Below are positions 1 to 6,484 of a stretch of DNA of 6,529 bases, one piece after another. The position numbers were made by a program, and so were the translations under genes. How positions within the stretch are numbered: position 1 is the first letter of the stretch; every line of letters begins with the position of its first letter. Below the pieces are notes generated by a model. That model was not told the origin of the DNA, did not search any database, and saw only the letters and a list, made by a program, of their open reading frames with translations. Source of the stretch: Candidatus Enterousia merdequi (GTDB taxonomy: Bacteria > Pseudomonadota > Alphaproteobacteria > Rs-D84); assembly GCA_018065345.1 (NCBI GenBank), contig JAGHTM010000119.1:1-6529 (forward strand). The letters are read 5' to 3'.

Positions 1-633
1 ATGGGGTGTCCTGTTCCAAAAGTTGCGACACGTGCTGGGGCAGGTGCGTATTTAATGCGTAATCATGAGTTGGCTGGTCGCATAATAGAAAGTTGTGTCA
101 AAGCTGTTAAAATACCTGTGTCGATAAAAACTCGTCTTGGATGGGACGAAACGCATAAAGATTGGCAAGATTTGGTACGTGTTGCCGCGCTTTCTGGTGC
201 TTCTTTTGTTTCGCTCCACGGACGAACTCGGGCCCAAGGATATACAGGAAATGCTGATTTGTCACCAAAACCTAATTTACCAATACCGATAATTGCAAAC
301 GGTGATATTAAAACAATAGAAGACATAGAACGTGCCCAAAATCTTGGATATGATGGCGCTATGATTGGTCGCGGAATGTTGGGAAAGCCATGGCTGTTTG
401 GGTGTTTGCTTGGAACATGTCAGCAACCAGATAATATAGGGGATATTGTATTAAAGCATCTTGATTTGATGTTGGAATATTATGGTAAATCTGCGATACC
501 AATGTTTCGCAAACATGTGGCATGGTATTCTGCTGGAATACCTAATTCTGCACAATTTCGTATAAAAGTAAATCAAATAACCGAAGAACAAGATTTGAAA
601 AAAATGATAAAAGAATTTTGGTCGATAGATTGA
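1..633 (+). CDS. dusB: tRNA-dihydrouridine synthase, DusB type (5'-truncated by window)
   Basis: FMN-dependent enzyme that reduces uridine to dihydrouridine in the D-loop of tRNA, in the cytoplasm. The visible 210 residues begin at the active-site motif: MGCPVPKV carries the catalytic Cys (residue 3 of this fragment), followed by the AGAGAYLM stretch. Further along the TIM barrel are IKTR (Lys43, Arg45), LHGRTR (His73, substrate/FMN face), IANGD (98-102) and the FMN-phosphate loop MIGRG (121-125), then GKPW. The C-terminal helical tRNA-binding domain follows (RKHVAWY, about 170-176). Family members are roughly 320-330 aa, so about 100 N-terminal residues lie upstream; the ATG at base 1 is the internal Met before GCP, not the start. 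The gene ends in TGA at 631-633, and that stop overlaps a promoter -35. DusB rather than DusA/DusC is judged from the HGRTRAQGYTG and KHVxWY motifs; the DusB call is fairly sure, the Dus family certain. Confidence 0.93.
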   Translation: MGCPVPKVATRAGAGAYLMRNHELAGRIIESCVKAVKIPVSIKTRLGWDETHKDWQDLVRVAALSGASFVSLHGRTRAQGYTGNADLSPKPNLPIPIIANGDIKTIEDIERAQNLGYDGAMIGRGMLGKPWLFGCLLGTCQQPDNIGDIVLKHLDLMLEYYGKSAIPMFRKHVAWYSAGIPNSAQFRIKVNQITEEQDLKKMIKEFWSID

Positions 634-658
634 CATATTGATATTTCTATCATAACAT
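630..658 (+). promoter_or_regulatory. sigma70-type promoter for the rodZ-like gene
   Basis: A perfect -35 hexamer TTGACA (630-635) is followed after exactly 17 bases by TAACAT (653-658, four of six matches to TATAAT). The predicted start of transcription would fall near 665, giving a very short leader of about 16 bases before the ATG at 681. The -35 shares bases with the TGA stop of dusB (631-633), so the promoter is partly inside the upstream gene. A small inverted repeat (ATAAC 652-656 / GTTAT 662-666) spans the -10 and start region; it is short and may be chance. Prediction from sequence alone. Confidence 0.5.
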
Positions 659-667
659 ATCGTTATC

Positions 668-673
668 AAAGGA
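668..673 (+). promoter_or_regulatory. ribosome binding site of the rodZ-like gene
   Basis: AAAGGA lies 7 bases upstream of the ATG at 681 and fixes that start. Confidence 0.7.
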
Positions 674-680
674 TTAAATT

Positions 681-1535
681 ATGAATGAACAACAAGAAAT
701 AATACCTTCTATGCCAGAAACTACTGCCGCAGAAATGTTGCATAACGCACGCACAACAGGTCGTAGAAAACGTGAAATAAGTACAATCGCAAAATTACTT
801 TGTATCCGCGAAGATTTTTTAACCGCTTTGGAAGAAGGAAATTATCGTGTTATTCCAGAAGACGTTTATATTCTTGGGTTTGCTCGAAATTATGCTATTG
901 AATTAGGATTGGACCCTGATGAAGTTATTGCAAAATTGAAAAAGGAACTTGGTTTAACTTCAGAAGAAACAACAGAAGAAGAACCAAAGATTCAACAAAA
1001 GCAACCTGTTAAAATCAATAAAGAATTATTGTTAAAATGGTCAAAAATCGCATGGGAATATGTAAAAAAGCATTGGAAATGGTTTGTTGCTGGTTTTTGT
1101 GCTTTGGTTGTTTTAATTATATTGATTTCTTTATTATCTGGAAATAATACAAATGTTGAAACTGTTGCTGTATCCGAAAATACAGCGTCTGTGACAACAA
1201 ATACCGTTAAAACACCAGATTTTAGATACCCAATACATGAAAAATTTGGTGAAAAAAACATTAAAGAGGCCAGGGTTGTTTTACAGGCTGAAAAAGAATC
1301 TTGGGTAAAAATTGAAGATGCTCGTGGTTCAAGTTTATTTTCACGTGTGTTAGTTCCTGGGGATGTGTATTTTGCTCCAGCGTCTGACAAATTAAAGGCA
1401 ACTTTTGGTAATGTTGGTGCCATAGATGTATGGGTCGATGGAGAATTGGTTAAAAAATTAGGTCCTGCAAACACTAAAAAGACAGGTATATCTTTGTCTC
1501 CAGACGCATTAAAATCTGTTGGGTTTGCAGAATAA
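681..1535 (+). CDS. RodZ-like protein: cytoplasmic HTH, one transmembrane helix, DUF4115 C-terminus
   Basis: A 284-aa bitopic inner-membrane protein. Residues about 17-92 form a Cro/CI-like helix-turn-helix of the HTH_25 type, including the typical stretch CIREDFLTALEEGNYRVIPE and then GFARNYAIELGLDPDEV. An acidic/Gln-rich linker and a Trp/Lys-rich juxtamembrane segment (about 95-134) lead to one hydrophobic helix (about 135-152, WFVAGFCALVVLIILISLL). A Ser/Thr/Asn-rich spacer then leads to a DUF4115-like beta domain at about 199-275 (VVLQAEKESWVKIEDARG...; ISLSPDAL). In E. coli RodZ the HTH binds MreB and links the rod-shape elongation machinery to the membrane; alphaproteobacterial relatives are usually annotated only as HTH/DUF4115 proteins. 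Orientation N-in, C-periplasmic is inferred from the positive residues before the helix. It starts 47 bases after dusB with its own promoter and ribosome binding site. The architecture is certain; a true cell-shape role is inferred. Confidence 0.85.
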   Translation: MNEQQEIIPSMPETTAAEMLHNARTTGRRKREISTIAKLLCIREDFLTALEEGNYRVIPEDVYILGFARNYAIELGLDPDEVIAKLKKELGLTSEETTEEEPKIQQKQPVKINKELLLKWSKIAWEYVKKHWKWFVAGFCALVVLIILISLLSGNNTNVETVAVSENTASVTTNTVKTPDFRYPIHEKFGEKNIKEARVVLQAEKESWVKIEDARGSSLFSRVLVPGDVYFAPASDKLKATFGNVGAIDVWVDGELVKKLGPANTKKTGISLSPDALKSVGFAE

Positions 1536-1588
1536 AACCTCTTTCTGCTTGCACTTGATTTTTAATATTTTATCACTATGTATTTATT

Positions 1589-4444
1589 ATGACTGGAAAT
1601 ATAAAAATTCGCGGTGCTCGCGAAAATAATCTTAAAAATATAGATTTAGACCTGCCAAAAAACAAACTTGTTGTATTGACGGGGGTGTCTGGCTCTGGCA
1701 AATCGTCATTGGCTTTTAATACTATTTATGCCGAAGGACAAAGAAGATATGTCGAATCGTTATCTTCTTATGCTCGTCAATTTTTAGATATGCAAAAGAA
1801 ACCAGATGTCGATTTAATAGAAGGTTTGTCGCCTGCTATATCCATAGAACAAAAAACAACTTCTAAAAACCCACGTTCAACAGTTGGTACAGTCACAGAA
1901 ATATACGATTATTTGCGTCTTTTGTGGGCACGTATAGGTGTCCCGTATTCACCGGTCACAGGATTGCCTATAAAATCACAAACCATAGCAGAAATGGTCG
2001 AATGGACATTAAAAATCCCAAGTGGTGTGAAATTCTTTATAATGGCGCCAATGGTTCGTGATCGCAAAGGAGAATATAAAAAAGAAATTGCCTTTTTAAT
2101 TAAACAGGGTTATCAACGTGCCATAGTAGATGGAACTTTGTATGATTTGTCTTCTGTCCCAGCATTAGATAAAAACAAGAAACATAATATAATGGTAGTC
2201 ATAGATCGTGTGTCTATGCCAGATAAACTAGAAGGTGAAGAAGCAGAAGAGTTTCGTTCAAGATTATATTCTTCATTTGAAGCATCGCTTCGTCTTGTCC
2301 CAGGGGCAGTAATCGTTCATCGTCTTGATACAAATGAAGATTCTTTGTATTCACAAGAATATGCATGTCCTGTATCTGGTTTTACCGTTCCAAAGATAGA
2401 ACCAAGATTGTTTTCTTTTAATGCTCCAGTTGGTGCGTGTAGTGCTTGCGATGGTTTAGGTGTACAATTAAATATGTCGCCAGATTTAGTTATACCAGAT
2501 ACAACAAAATCTATTCTTGGTGGTGCTATTGCTCCGTGGTCGCGTGGAGGAATGTTGACCCAATATGAAAACATTCTAGATTCTTTACATAAAAAATATA
2601 AAATACCTCTATCAAAACCATGGAATACACTGTCGGATAAAGATAAAGAAATTATTTTATATGGAACTGGTGAAGAACCTATAAAAATAAATTGGAATGG
2701 TTATGTGTATGAAAAACCTTTTGAAGGGGTAATAACAAACCTTGAAAGAAGATTTCGTGAATCTGATTCTGAATCTACACGTAGTGAATTGGCAAAATAC
2801 CAATCTGAAAAAACATGTCCAGTGTGTCATGGCAAAAGATTAAATATCCAAGCATTATGTATAAAAATAAACAATTGTGATATTATGGATGTTTGTGAAA
2901 TGTCCATAGATGAATCTTTGCGCTGGTTTCAAGATTTACCAAATCATTTAACTAAAAAAGAAAATGATATTGCGTCTATGGTTTTGCGTGAAATTACATC
3001 TCGTTTATATTTTTTACAAAATGTTGGACTTGGTTATTTGACTATGTCGCGTATGGCTGGAACTTTGTCTGGTGGTGAAGCACAACGTATAAGATTGGCT
3101 TCACAGATAGGAAGTGGTTTATCAGGTGTATTGTATGTTTTAGATGAACCTTCTATTGGGTTGCATCAAAGCGATAATGATAAATTGATAGATACATTAA
3201 AAATGTTGCGCGACAAAGATAATACAGTTGTTGTTGTTGAACACGATGAAGATATGATGCGTGCTGCTGATTATTTGGTAGATATTGGTCGTGGTGCTGG
3301 TATAAATGGTGGTAATGTCATAGCATATGGAACACCAGCCGAAGTTATTAAAAATCCGAACTCTTTGACAGGCGAATATTTATCTGGAAAACGAAAAATA
3401 GATGTCCCAAAAAAACGCAGGGAAGGCAATGGTAAAACCATAAGAATTGAAGGTGCACGCGAAAACAATCTTAAAAATATAAGTGTTGATTTTCCACTTG
3501 GTAAGTTTATTGCTTTGACTGGTGTTTCTGGTTCTGGAAAATCGACATTATTATTAAATACTTTATATCCATCTATTATGCGTGCTTTGTATAATTCCAA
3601 AATAGAATCTGGGGCGCACGATATAATTCGTGGTATTGAAAATATAGACAAAGTTGTTGATATAGACCAATCTCCAATAGGACGTAGCCCACGCAGTAAT
3701 CCTGCAACATACGTTGGGGTATTTAATAATATTCGTGATTTTTATGCGAATTTACCAGAATCTAAAACACGTGGATATGATGCAGGTCGTTTTTCTTTTA
3801 ACGTCAAAGGTGGCCGTTGTGAAGCATGCCAAGGTGACGGTCAAATTAAAATAGAAATGAATTTCTTGGCTGATATTTATGTTGAATGTGATAAATGCCA
3901 TGGTCAAAGATATAATGAAGAAACTTTGGCTGTAAAATACAAAGGTAAATCTATTGCTGATGTCTTGAATATGACGGTCGAAGAAGCATATAGATTCTTT
4001 ATAAATGTCCCGCAAATAGCCCGTAAATTAGAATTATTAAAACGTGTAGGGCTTGATTATATCAAACTTGGACAAAGTTCGCTTGATTTGTCTGGTGGCG
4101 AAGCGCAACGTATAAAGTTGTCCAAAGAATTGGCTGCGCGTAGTACTGGTCAAACAATTTATATTTTAGATGAACCAACCACAGGACTTCATTTCGAAGA
4201 TATTAAATCTTTGTTAAATGTTTTACATGAATTTGTTGACCAAGGTAATACAGTAATAGTTATTGAACATAATCTTGAAGTTATAAAAACTGCCGATTGG
4301 ATTATAGACCTTGGGCCTAATGGTGGTGCAGGTGGTGGGCGTATTATTGCGACAGGAACACCAGAAGATATTGTAAAAGTTCCAGAATCTTTGACAGGTA
4401 AATATCTTAAAAAGTATCTGGACAAACCCAAAAAAAGCAAATAA
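1589..4444 (+). CDS. uvrA: UvrA, excinuclease ABC subunit A
   Basis: DNA-damage sensor of nucleotide excision repair; as a dimer it loads UvrB at lesions. Length 951 aa, close to the E. coli 940. It has two ABC ATPase modules. Module I: Walker A GVSGSGKS (32-39), UvrB-binding region about 130-250, signature LSGGEAQ (493-499), Walker B LYVLDEP (515-521). Module II: Walker A GVSGSGKS (645-652), signature LSGGEAQ (834-840), Walker B IYILDEP (857-863). The ancient duplication is visible: GARENNLKN occurs at residue 9 and again near 620. The C-terminal zinc module is intact (Cys744, 747, 767, 770), and the CPVC pair is at 410/413. The first zinc module is incomplete: Cys260, Ser263, Cys284, Cys287, with Ser where E. 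coli has a Cys. The ATG at 1589 has no recognisable Shine-Dalgarno, but it gives the standard family N-terminus and no better in-frame start exists. I see no GTTC-N7-GTTC or CTGT-N8-ACAG LexA box in the 53-base gap upstream. Confidence 0.98.
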   Translation: MTGNIKIRGARENNLKNIDLDLPKNKLVVLTGVSGSGKSSLAFNTIYAEGQRRYVESLSSYARQFLDMQKKPDVDLIEGLSPAISIEQKTTSKNPRSTVGTVTEIYDYLRLLWARIGVPYSPVTGLPIKSQTIAEMVEWTLKIPSGVKFFIMAPMVRDRKGEYKKEIAFLIKQGYQRAIVDGTLYDLSSVPALDKNKKHNIMVVIDRVSMPDKLEGEEAEEFRSRLYSSFEASLRLVPGAVIVHRLDTNEDSLYSQEYACPVSGFTVPKIEPRLFSFNAPVGACSACDGLGVQLNMSPDLVIPDTTKSILGGAIAPWSRGGMLTQYENILDSLHKKYKIPLSKPWNTLSDKDKEIILYGTGEEPIKINWNGYVYEKPFEGVITNLERRFRESDSESTRSELAKYQSEKTCPVCHGKRLNIQALCIKINNCDIMDVCEMSIDESLRWFQDLPNHLTKKENDIASMVLREITSRLYFLQNVGLGYLTMSRMAGTLSGGEAQRIRLASQIGSGLSGVLYVLDEPSIGLHQSDNDKLIDTLKMLRDKDNTVVVVEHDEDMMRAADYLVDIGRGAGINGGNVIAYGTPAEVIKNPNSLTGEYLSGKRKIDVPKKRREGNGKTIRIEGARENNLKNISVDFPLGKFIALTGVSGSGKSTLLLNTLYPSIMRALYNSKIESGAHDIIRGIENIDKVVDIDQSPIGRSPRSNPATYVGVFNNIRDFYANLPESKTRGYDAGRFSFNVKGGRCEACQGDGQIKIEMNFLADIYVECDKCHGQRYNEETLAVKYKGKSIADVLNMTVEEAYRFFINVPQIARKLELLKRVGLDYIKLGQSSLDLSGGEAQRIKLSKELAARSTGQTIYILDEPTTGLHFEDIKSLLNVLHEFVDQGNTVIVIEHNLEVIKTADWIIDLGPNGGAGGGRIIATGTPEDIVKVPESLTGKYLKKYLDKPKKSK

Positions 4445-4467
4445 TATTGAAACAGGAACTAAAATTT

Positions 4468-4473
4468 AAGGAG
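4468..4473 (+). promoter_or_regulatory. strong ribosome binding site deciding the start of the M-domain gene
   Basis: AAGGAG sits 6 bases before the ATG at 4480. It argues against the longer reading that begins at an upstream TTG (4447), which has no such site and would add an extension of only 11 residues. Confidence 0.85.
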
Positions 4474-4479
4474 ATAAAA

Positions 4480-4977
4480 ATGTTCGGATTTGGAAAAAAG
4501 AAAAAAACAGAAGAAAATAACGAAACAATTGATTTGGAAAAAGAAACTGCAAAAATCCCATCTGGTATGAAAGAAACTGCAGAACGTATGATGTCTGGCC
4601 AATTTGATATGAATGATATGTTGGCACAATTAAAACAAATCAAGAAAATGAGCAATTTTAGTGGATTATTAAAAATGGTTCCTGGAATGTCTGGGGCTGT
4701 GGCTGCTATGAAAGAAAAAATTGCAGATGGAAGCGTTGATGCTCAAATCAAAATATTAGAAGCAATGACAGCCGAAGAACGCGCTGAACCAGATAGAATC
4801 TTTGCAAATGCCAAGGCTCGCATTGCTGAAACAGCTGGTTGCACAGTTCGTGAAGTTGAACATATAATTAAACAATATTCAAAAATGAAACAACAAATGG
4901 CTATGATTCAACGTATGGGTGGAATGGAAGCAGTAATGGAAAGAATGAAAAAAAGTGGTATTGGGGGACAAAATTAA
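4480..4977 (+). CDS. stand-alone SRP54/Ffh M-domain protein (no GTPase domain)
   Basis: A 165-aa protein whose residues about 30-158 align along the whole M domain of Ffh/SRP54, the part that holds signal sequences and SRP RNA. Matches to E. coli Ffh: FDMNDMLAQLKQIKKM (42-57) to FDLNDFLEQLRQMKNM; MVPGM (66-70) to KLPGM; ILEAMTAEERAEPDRI (92-107) to IINSMTMKERAKPEII; VREVEHIIKQYSKM (123-136) to VQDVNRLLKQFDDM; then a Met-rich tail MGGMEAVMERM (146-156). There are 18 Met in 165 residues. The N and G domains are absent and uvrA lies directly upstream, so this is not a local frameshift of ffh. Residues 1-25 are a short Lys/Glu-rich leader beginning MFGFGKKKK, reminiscent of some FtsY starts. In the RNA-binding helix-turn-helix, several contact residues of Ffh are replaced (see findings). 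The stop overlaps the next start (TAATG), implying co-translation. It could be half of a split Ffh, a paralogue, or a novel chaperone; homology of fold is sure, function unknown. Confidence 0.85.
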   Translation: MFGFGKKKKTEENNETIDLEKETAKIPSGMKETAERMMSGQFDMNDMLAQLKQIKKMSNFSGLLKMVPGMSGAVAAMKEKIADGSVDAQIKILEAMTAEERAEPDRIFANAKARIAETAGCTVREVEHIIKQYSKMKQQMAMIQRMGGMEAVMERMKKSGIGGQN

Positions 4978-5213
4978 TGAGTACGAATAATCATAGTGAT
5001 AAAATTATTTCTGTTGGAATACCAGAACAAATGCATATTGTTCAAATGGTTCATAAAAAACCTGTTTTATTGGGGTACAAAGTCGTAGTCACCTATGAAA
5101 AACAAGGTAAGATAGATTGTTTGTTCTTAAATGGAACAAACAAAAAAAAGCATAATGACGCAGATAGATTTTATAAACGCATTTTAAATGTTCAACGTAC
5201 ACAACAAAGATGA
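4977..5213 (+). CDS. small protein of unknown family (78 aa)
   Basis: I do not recognise this family. It is a soluble-looking, basic protein of 78 residues with no signal peptide or transmembrane segment. The first part (about 10-40) reads as beta strands with hydrophobic alternation (HIVQMV, PVLLGYKVVVTYE). There is one Cys (48) in IDCLFLNG, a polar basic turn NKKKHNDADR (55-64), and a probable C-terminal helix RFYKRILNVQRTQQR. Reality as a gene is supported by its packing: its ATG overlaps the preceding stop (TAATG), a GGGGGA purine run at 4963-4968 gives a ribosome binding site 8 bases away, and its own TGA overlaps the next ATG (ATGA at 5210-5213). The context suggests a partner of the M-domain protein or RlmE, but nothing in the sequence itself shows a function. 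Confidence 0.75.
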   Translation: MSTNNHSDKIISVGIPEQMHIVQMVHKKPVLLGYKVVVTYEKQGKIDCLFLNGTNKKKHNDADRFYKRILNVQRTQQR

Positions 5214-5869
5214 AAATATTAAATAAAAAAATTGCTGCTCATAAATCGTCAGTCGCTTGGCTTCAACGTCAGGCGGCTGATCCGTATGTTGCACGCGCGC
5301 AAAAAGAGGGCTATCGCGCACGCGCAGCATATAAAATTATAGAAATGAATGAAAAATATCATTTCTTCAAAAATGGGCAAGTTGTTGTTGATTTGGGTGC
5401 AGCACCTGGTTCTTGGTCGCAATATGTTGCACGCGAATTTCCAAAATCAAAAATATTTGCGATGGATTTATTGGAAATAAAGCCAATAAATGGTGTTGAA
5501 ACTTACCAAGGTGATTTTACAAGTGATGAAGCATTAAAATGGCTTGAAGAAAAATTGAATTTATCACACGATGAACTTGGTCGTGGAACAGCAGATATTG
5601 TAATGTCGGATATGGCGCCAAATACAGTAGGACATAAGAAAACAGACCATTTACGTCAAATGGTTTTGTTGGAATATGCCTTGGATTTTGCATTACACGC
5701 TTTGAAAAATGGTGGAGTGTTTATTGCTAAATCTTTTACTGGTGGCACAACTAATGATTTGGTAAAACAAATCAAAGAACATTTTAATGATGTTCATTAT
5801 ATAAAACCACCGTCTTCACGTAAAGATAGTGTTGAAATGTTTATTGTTGCTGTTGGATTTAAGGGATAA
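5210..5869 (+). CDS. rlmE: RlmE (FtsJ/RrmJ), 23S rRNA U2552 2'-O-methyltransferase
   Basis: SAM-dependent methyltransferase that 2'-O-methylates U2552 in the A-loop of 23S rRNA during late 50S assembly; cytoplasmic. Length 219 aa, near the 209 of E. coli. It has the N-terminal RNA-binding stretch SSVAWLQRQAADPYVARAQ (13-31), SAM motif I VVDLGAAPGSWSQYV (59-73), SDMAPN (133-138), and the complete K-D-K-E catalytic tetrad: Lys42 (RARAAYK), Asp134 (SDMAPN), Lys174 (FIAKSF) and Glu209 (SVEMFIVA). The characteristic KPPSSRKDSVE segment near the end is also present. No Shine-Dalgarno is visible; the ATG overlaps the previous TGA by four bases (ATGA), so initiation probably depends on translational coupling. 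Identification is secure. In alphaproteobacteria rlmE is often next to a Ppx/GppA gene; that neighbour is not seen here. Confidence 0.97.
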   Translation: MKILNKKIAAHKSSVAWLQRQAADPYVARAQKEGYRARAAYKIIEMNEKYHFFKNGQVVVDLGAAPGSWSQYVAREFPKSKIFAMDLLEIKPINGVETYQGDFTSDEALKWLEEKLNLSHDELGRGTADIVMSDMAPNTVGHKKTDHLRQMVLLEYALDFALHALKNGGVFIAKSFTGGTTNDLVKQIKEHFNDVHYIKPPSSRKDSVEMFIVAVGFKG

Positions 5870-5898
5870 GAGAGATGTAAAACTGCCAGACATAACGC

Positions 5899-5905
5899 AA
5901 AGGAG
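5899..5905 (+). promoter_or_regulatory. ribosome binding site deciding the start of the 188-aa gene
   Basis: AAAGGAG ends 7 bases before the in-frame ATG at 5913. The out-of-frame ATG at 5908 is too close to it (2 bases) and opens only a five-codon frame, and the in-frame GTG at 5829 lies inside rlmE with no comparable site. Confidence 0.8.
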
Positions 5906-5912
5906 TTATGAT

Positions 5913-6479
5913 ATGCCAGATATAAAAAAAGAAGTATCAAAGAACAGAGAAAATAAATTAAAAAAAGAAAAACAAAAGAAAAAGAAGAAATCTGAAAAAT
6001 TAGATGAAGATGAAGAAAACATCGTTTTTCAACCCCTTGATGAAGCAGATGCGGCTTTCGCAGAACAATTCAAATTATATGATCCATTAAAAATACATGC
6101 AAGATTGATTGTCCCAGGAACAAGTGTATATACTATTGAACAAGTTCCACCAACACCAAAAAGACCGTATGTAACATATAAACCGGCTATGCGTATTGTT
6201 ACAGCTGTCCAAGGTGATGGCACAGGAGAAGTTGCTTTGGTTCTTGCGTATAATCCAAAATTTGAAATTGCTGATAATTTGTTTGATAAGAAAAAATACT
6301 GTGTTAAGGCCCAAGAAGAAGTTATTTATTCGCCTTTGCGATTCGTTCATGCAAAATGTATCTGTGCAGAATTAAACGCGCAATCTAGACAGTGTTATAA
6401 AGAAAATATGCGCAAAATTCTGCGTGCTCAAAAGAAAAAAATGGCAGAATTAGCAAAGTCTAACGAAAAAACAAAATAA
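5913..6479 (+). CDS. conserved-looking protein of unknown family, Lys-rich ends (188 aa)
   Basis: I do not recognise this family. Residues 1-35 are an extremely Lys/Glu-rich, probably disordered arm (a KKKKK run at 22-26, then an acidic patch DEDEE 31-35). A core at about 37-165 looks mixed alpha/beta: FQPLDEADAAFAEQFKLYDP, then strands around HARLIVPGTSVYTIEQV, a Pro-rich turn VPPTPKRPYVTY (78-89), RIVTAVQGDGTGEVALVLAYNP (94-115), and YSPLRFVHAKCICAEL. Four Cys (130, 149, 151, 161) include a CxC; too few ordered pairs are visible to claim a metal site. The C-terminal 30 residues are again basic and helical. No signal peptide or transmembrane helix. It starts 43 bases after rlmE with a strong ribosome binding site and no visible promoter or terminator in between, so it is probably in the same transcript. 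Basic arms would suit nucleic acid or ribosome contact, but that is a guess. Confidence 0.75.
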   Translation: MPDIKKEVSKNRENKLKKEKQKKKKKSEKLDEDEENIVFQPLDEADAAFAEQFKLYDPLKIHARLIVPGTSVYTIEQVPPTPKRPYVTYKPAMRIVTAVQGDGTGEVALVLAYNPKFEIADNLFDKKKYCVKAQEEVIYSPLRFVHAKCICAELNAQSRQCYKENMRKILRAQKKKMAELAKSNEKTK

Positions 6480-6484
6480 ATATT

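Noticed and set aside
992..1474. Long open frame on the - strand inside the rodZ-like gene
   Set aside because: It lies fully antisense to a recognisable HTH/TM/DUF4115 protein and its translation shows no domain or start signal; it is a shadow frame.
1578..1592. Four-codon leader ORF (ATG to TGA) overlapping the uvrA start
   Set aside because: It has no ribosome binding site of its own and is expected by chance in such AT-rich sequence, although the overlap is of the coupling type.
1613..3484. Near-identical segments in uvrA encoding GARENNLKN and GVSGSGKS twice
   Set aside because: This is the ancient tandem ABC-module duplication present in all UvrA proteins, not a recent DNA repeat.
4391..4420. 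TTGACA near the end of uvrA as a promoter for the M-domain gene
   Set aside because: The hexamer is simply the codons for the conserved SLTG motif (it recurs at about 3365), and only a poor -10 (TATCTG after 18 bases) follows.
4447..4479. Longer start (TTG) for the M-domain gene
   Set aside because: There is no ribosome binding site before the TTG, while AAGGAG lies 6 bases before the ATG at 4480.
4480..4977. Possibility that the M-domain gene is a frameshifted or decayed remnant of a local ffh
   Set aside because: uvrA ends intact 35 bases upstream with no NG-domain sequence in between, and the frame has a clean start, strong ribosome binding site and a coupled stop.
5875..5880. ATG directly followed by TAA after rlmE (start-stop element)
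   Set aside because: A single ATGTAA in a purine-rich spacer is easily random; no supporting context.
5829..5912. Longer start (GTG) for the 188-aa gene, overlapping rlmE
   Set aside because: The added residues come from the frame-shifted end of rlmE, and a strong ribosome binding site points to the ATG at 5913.
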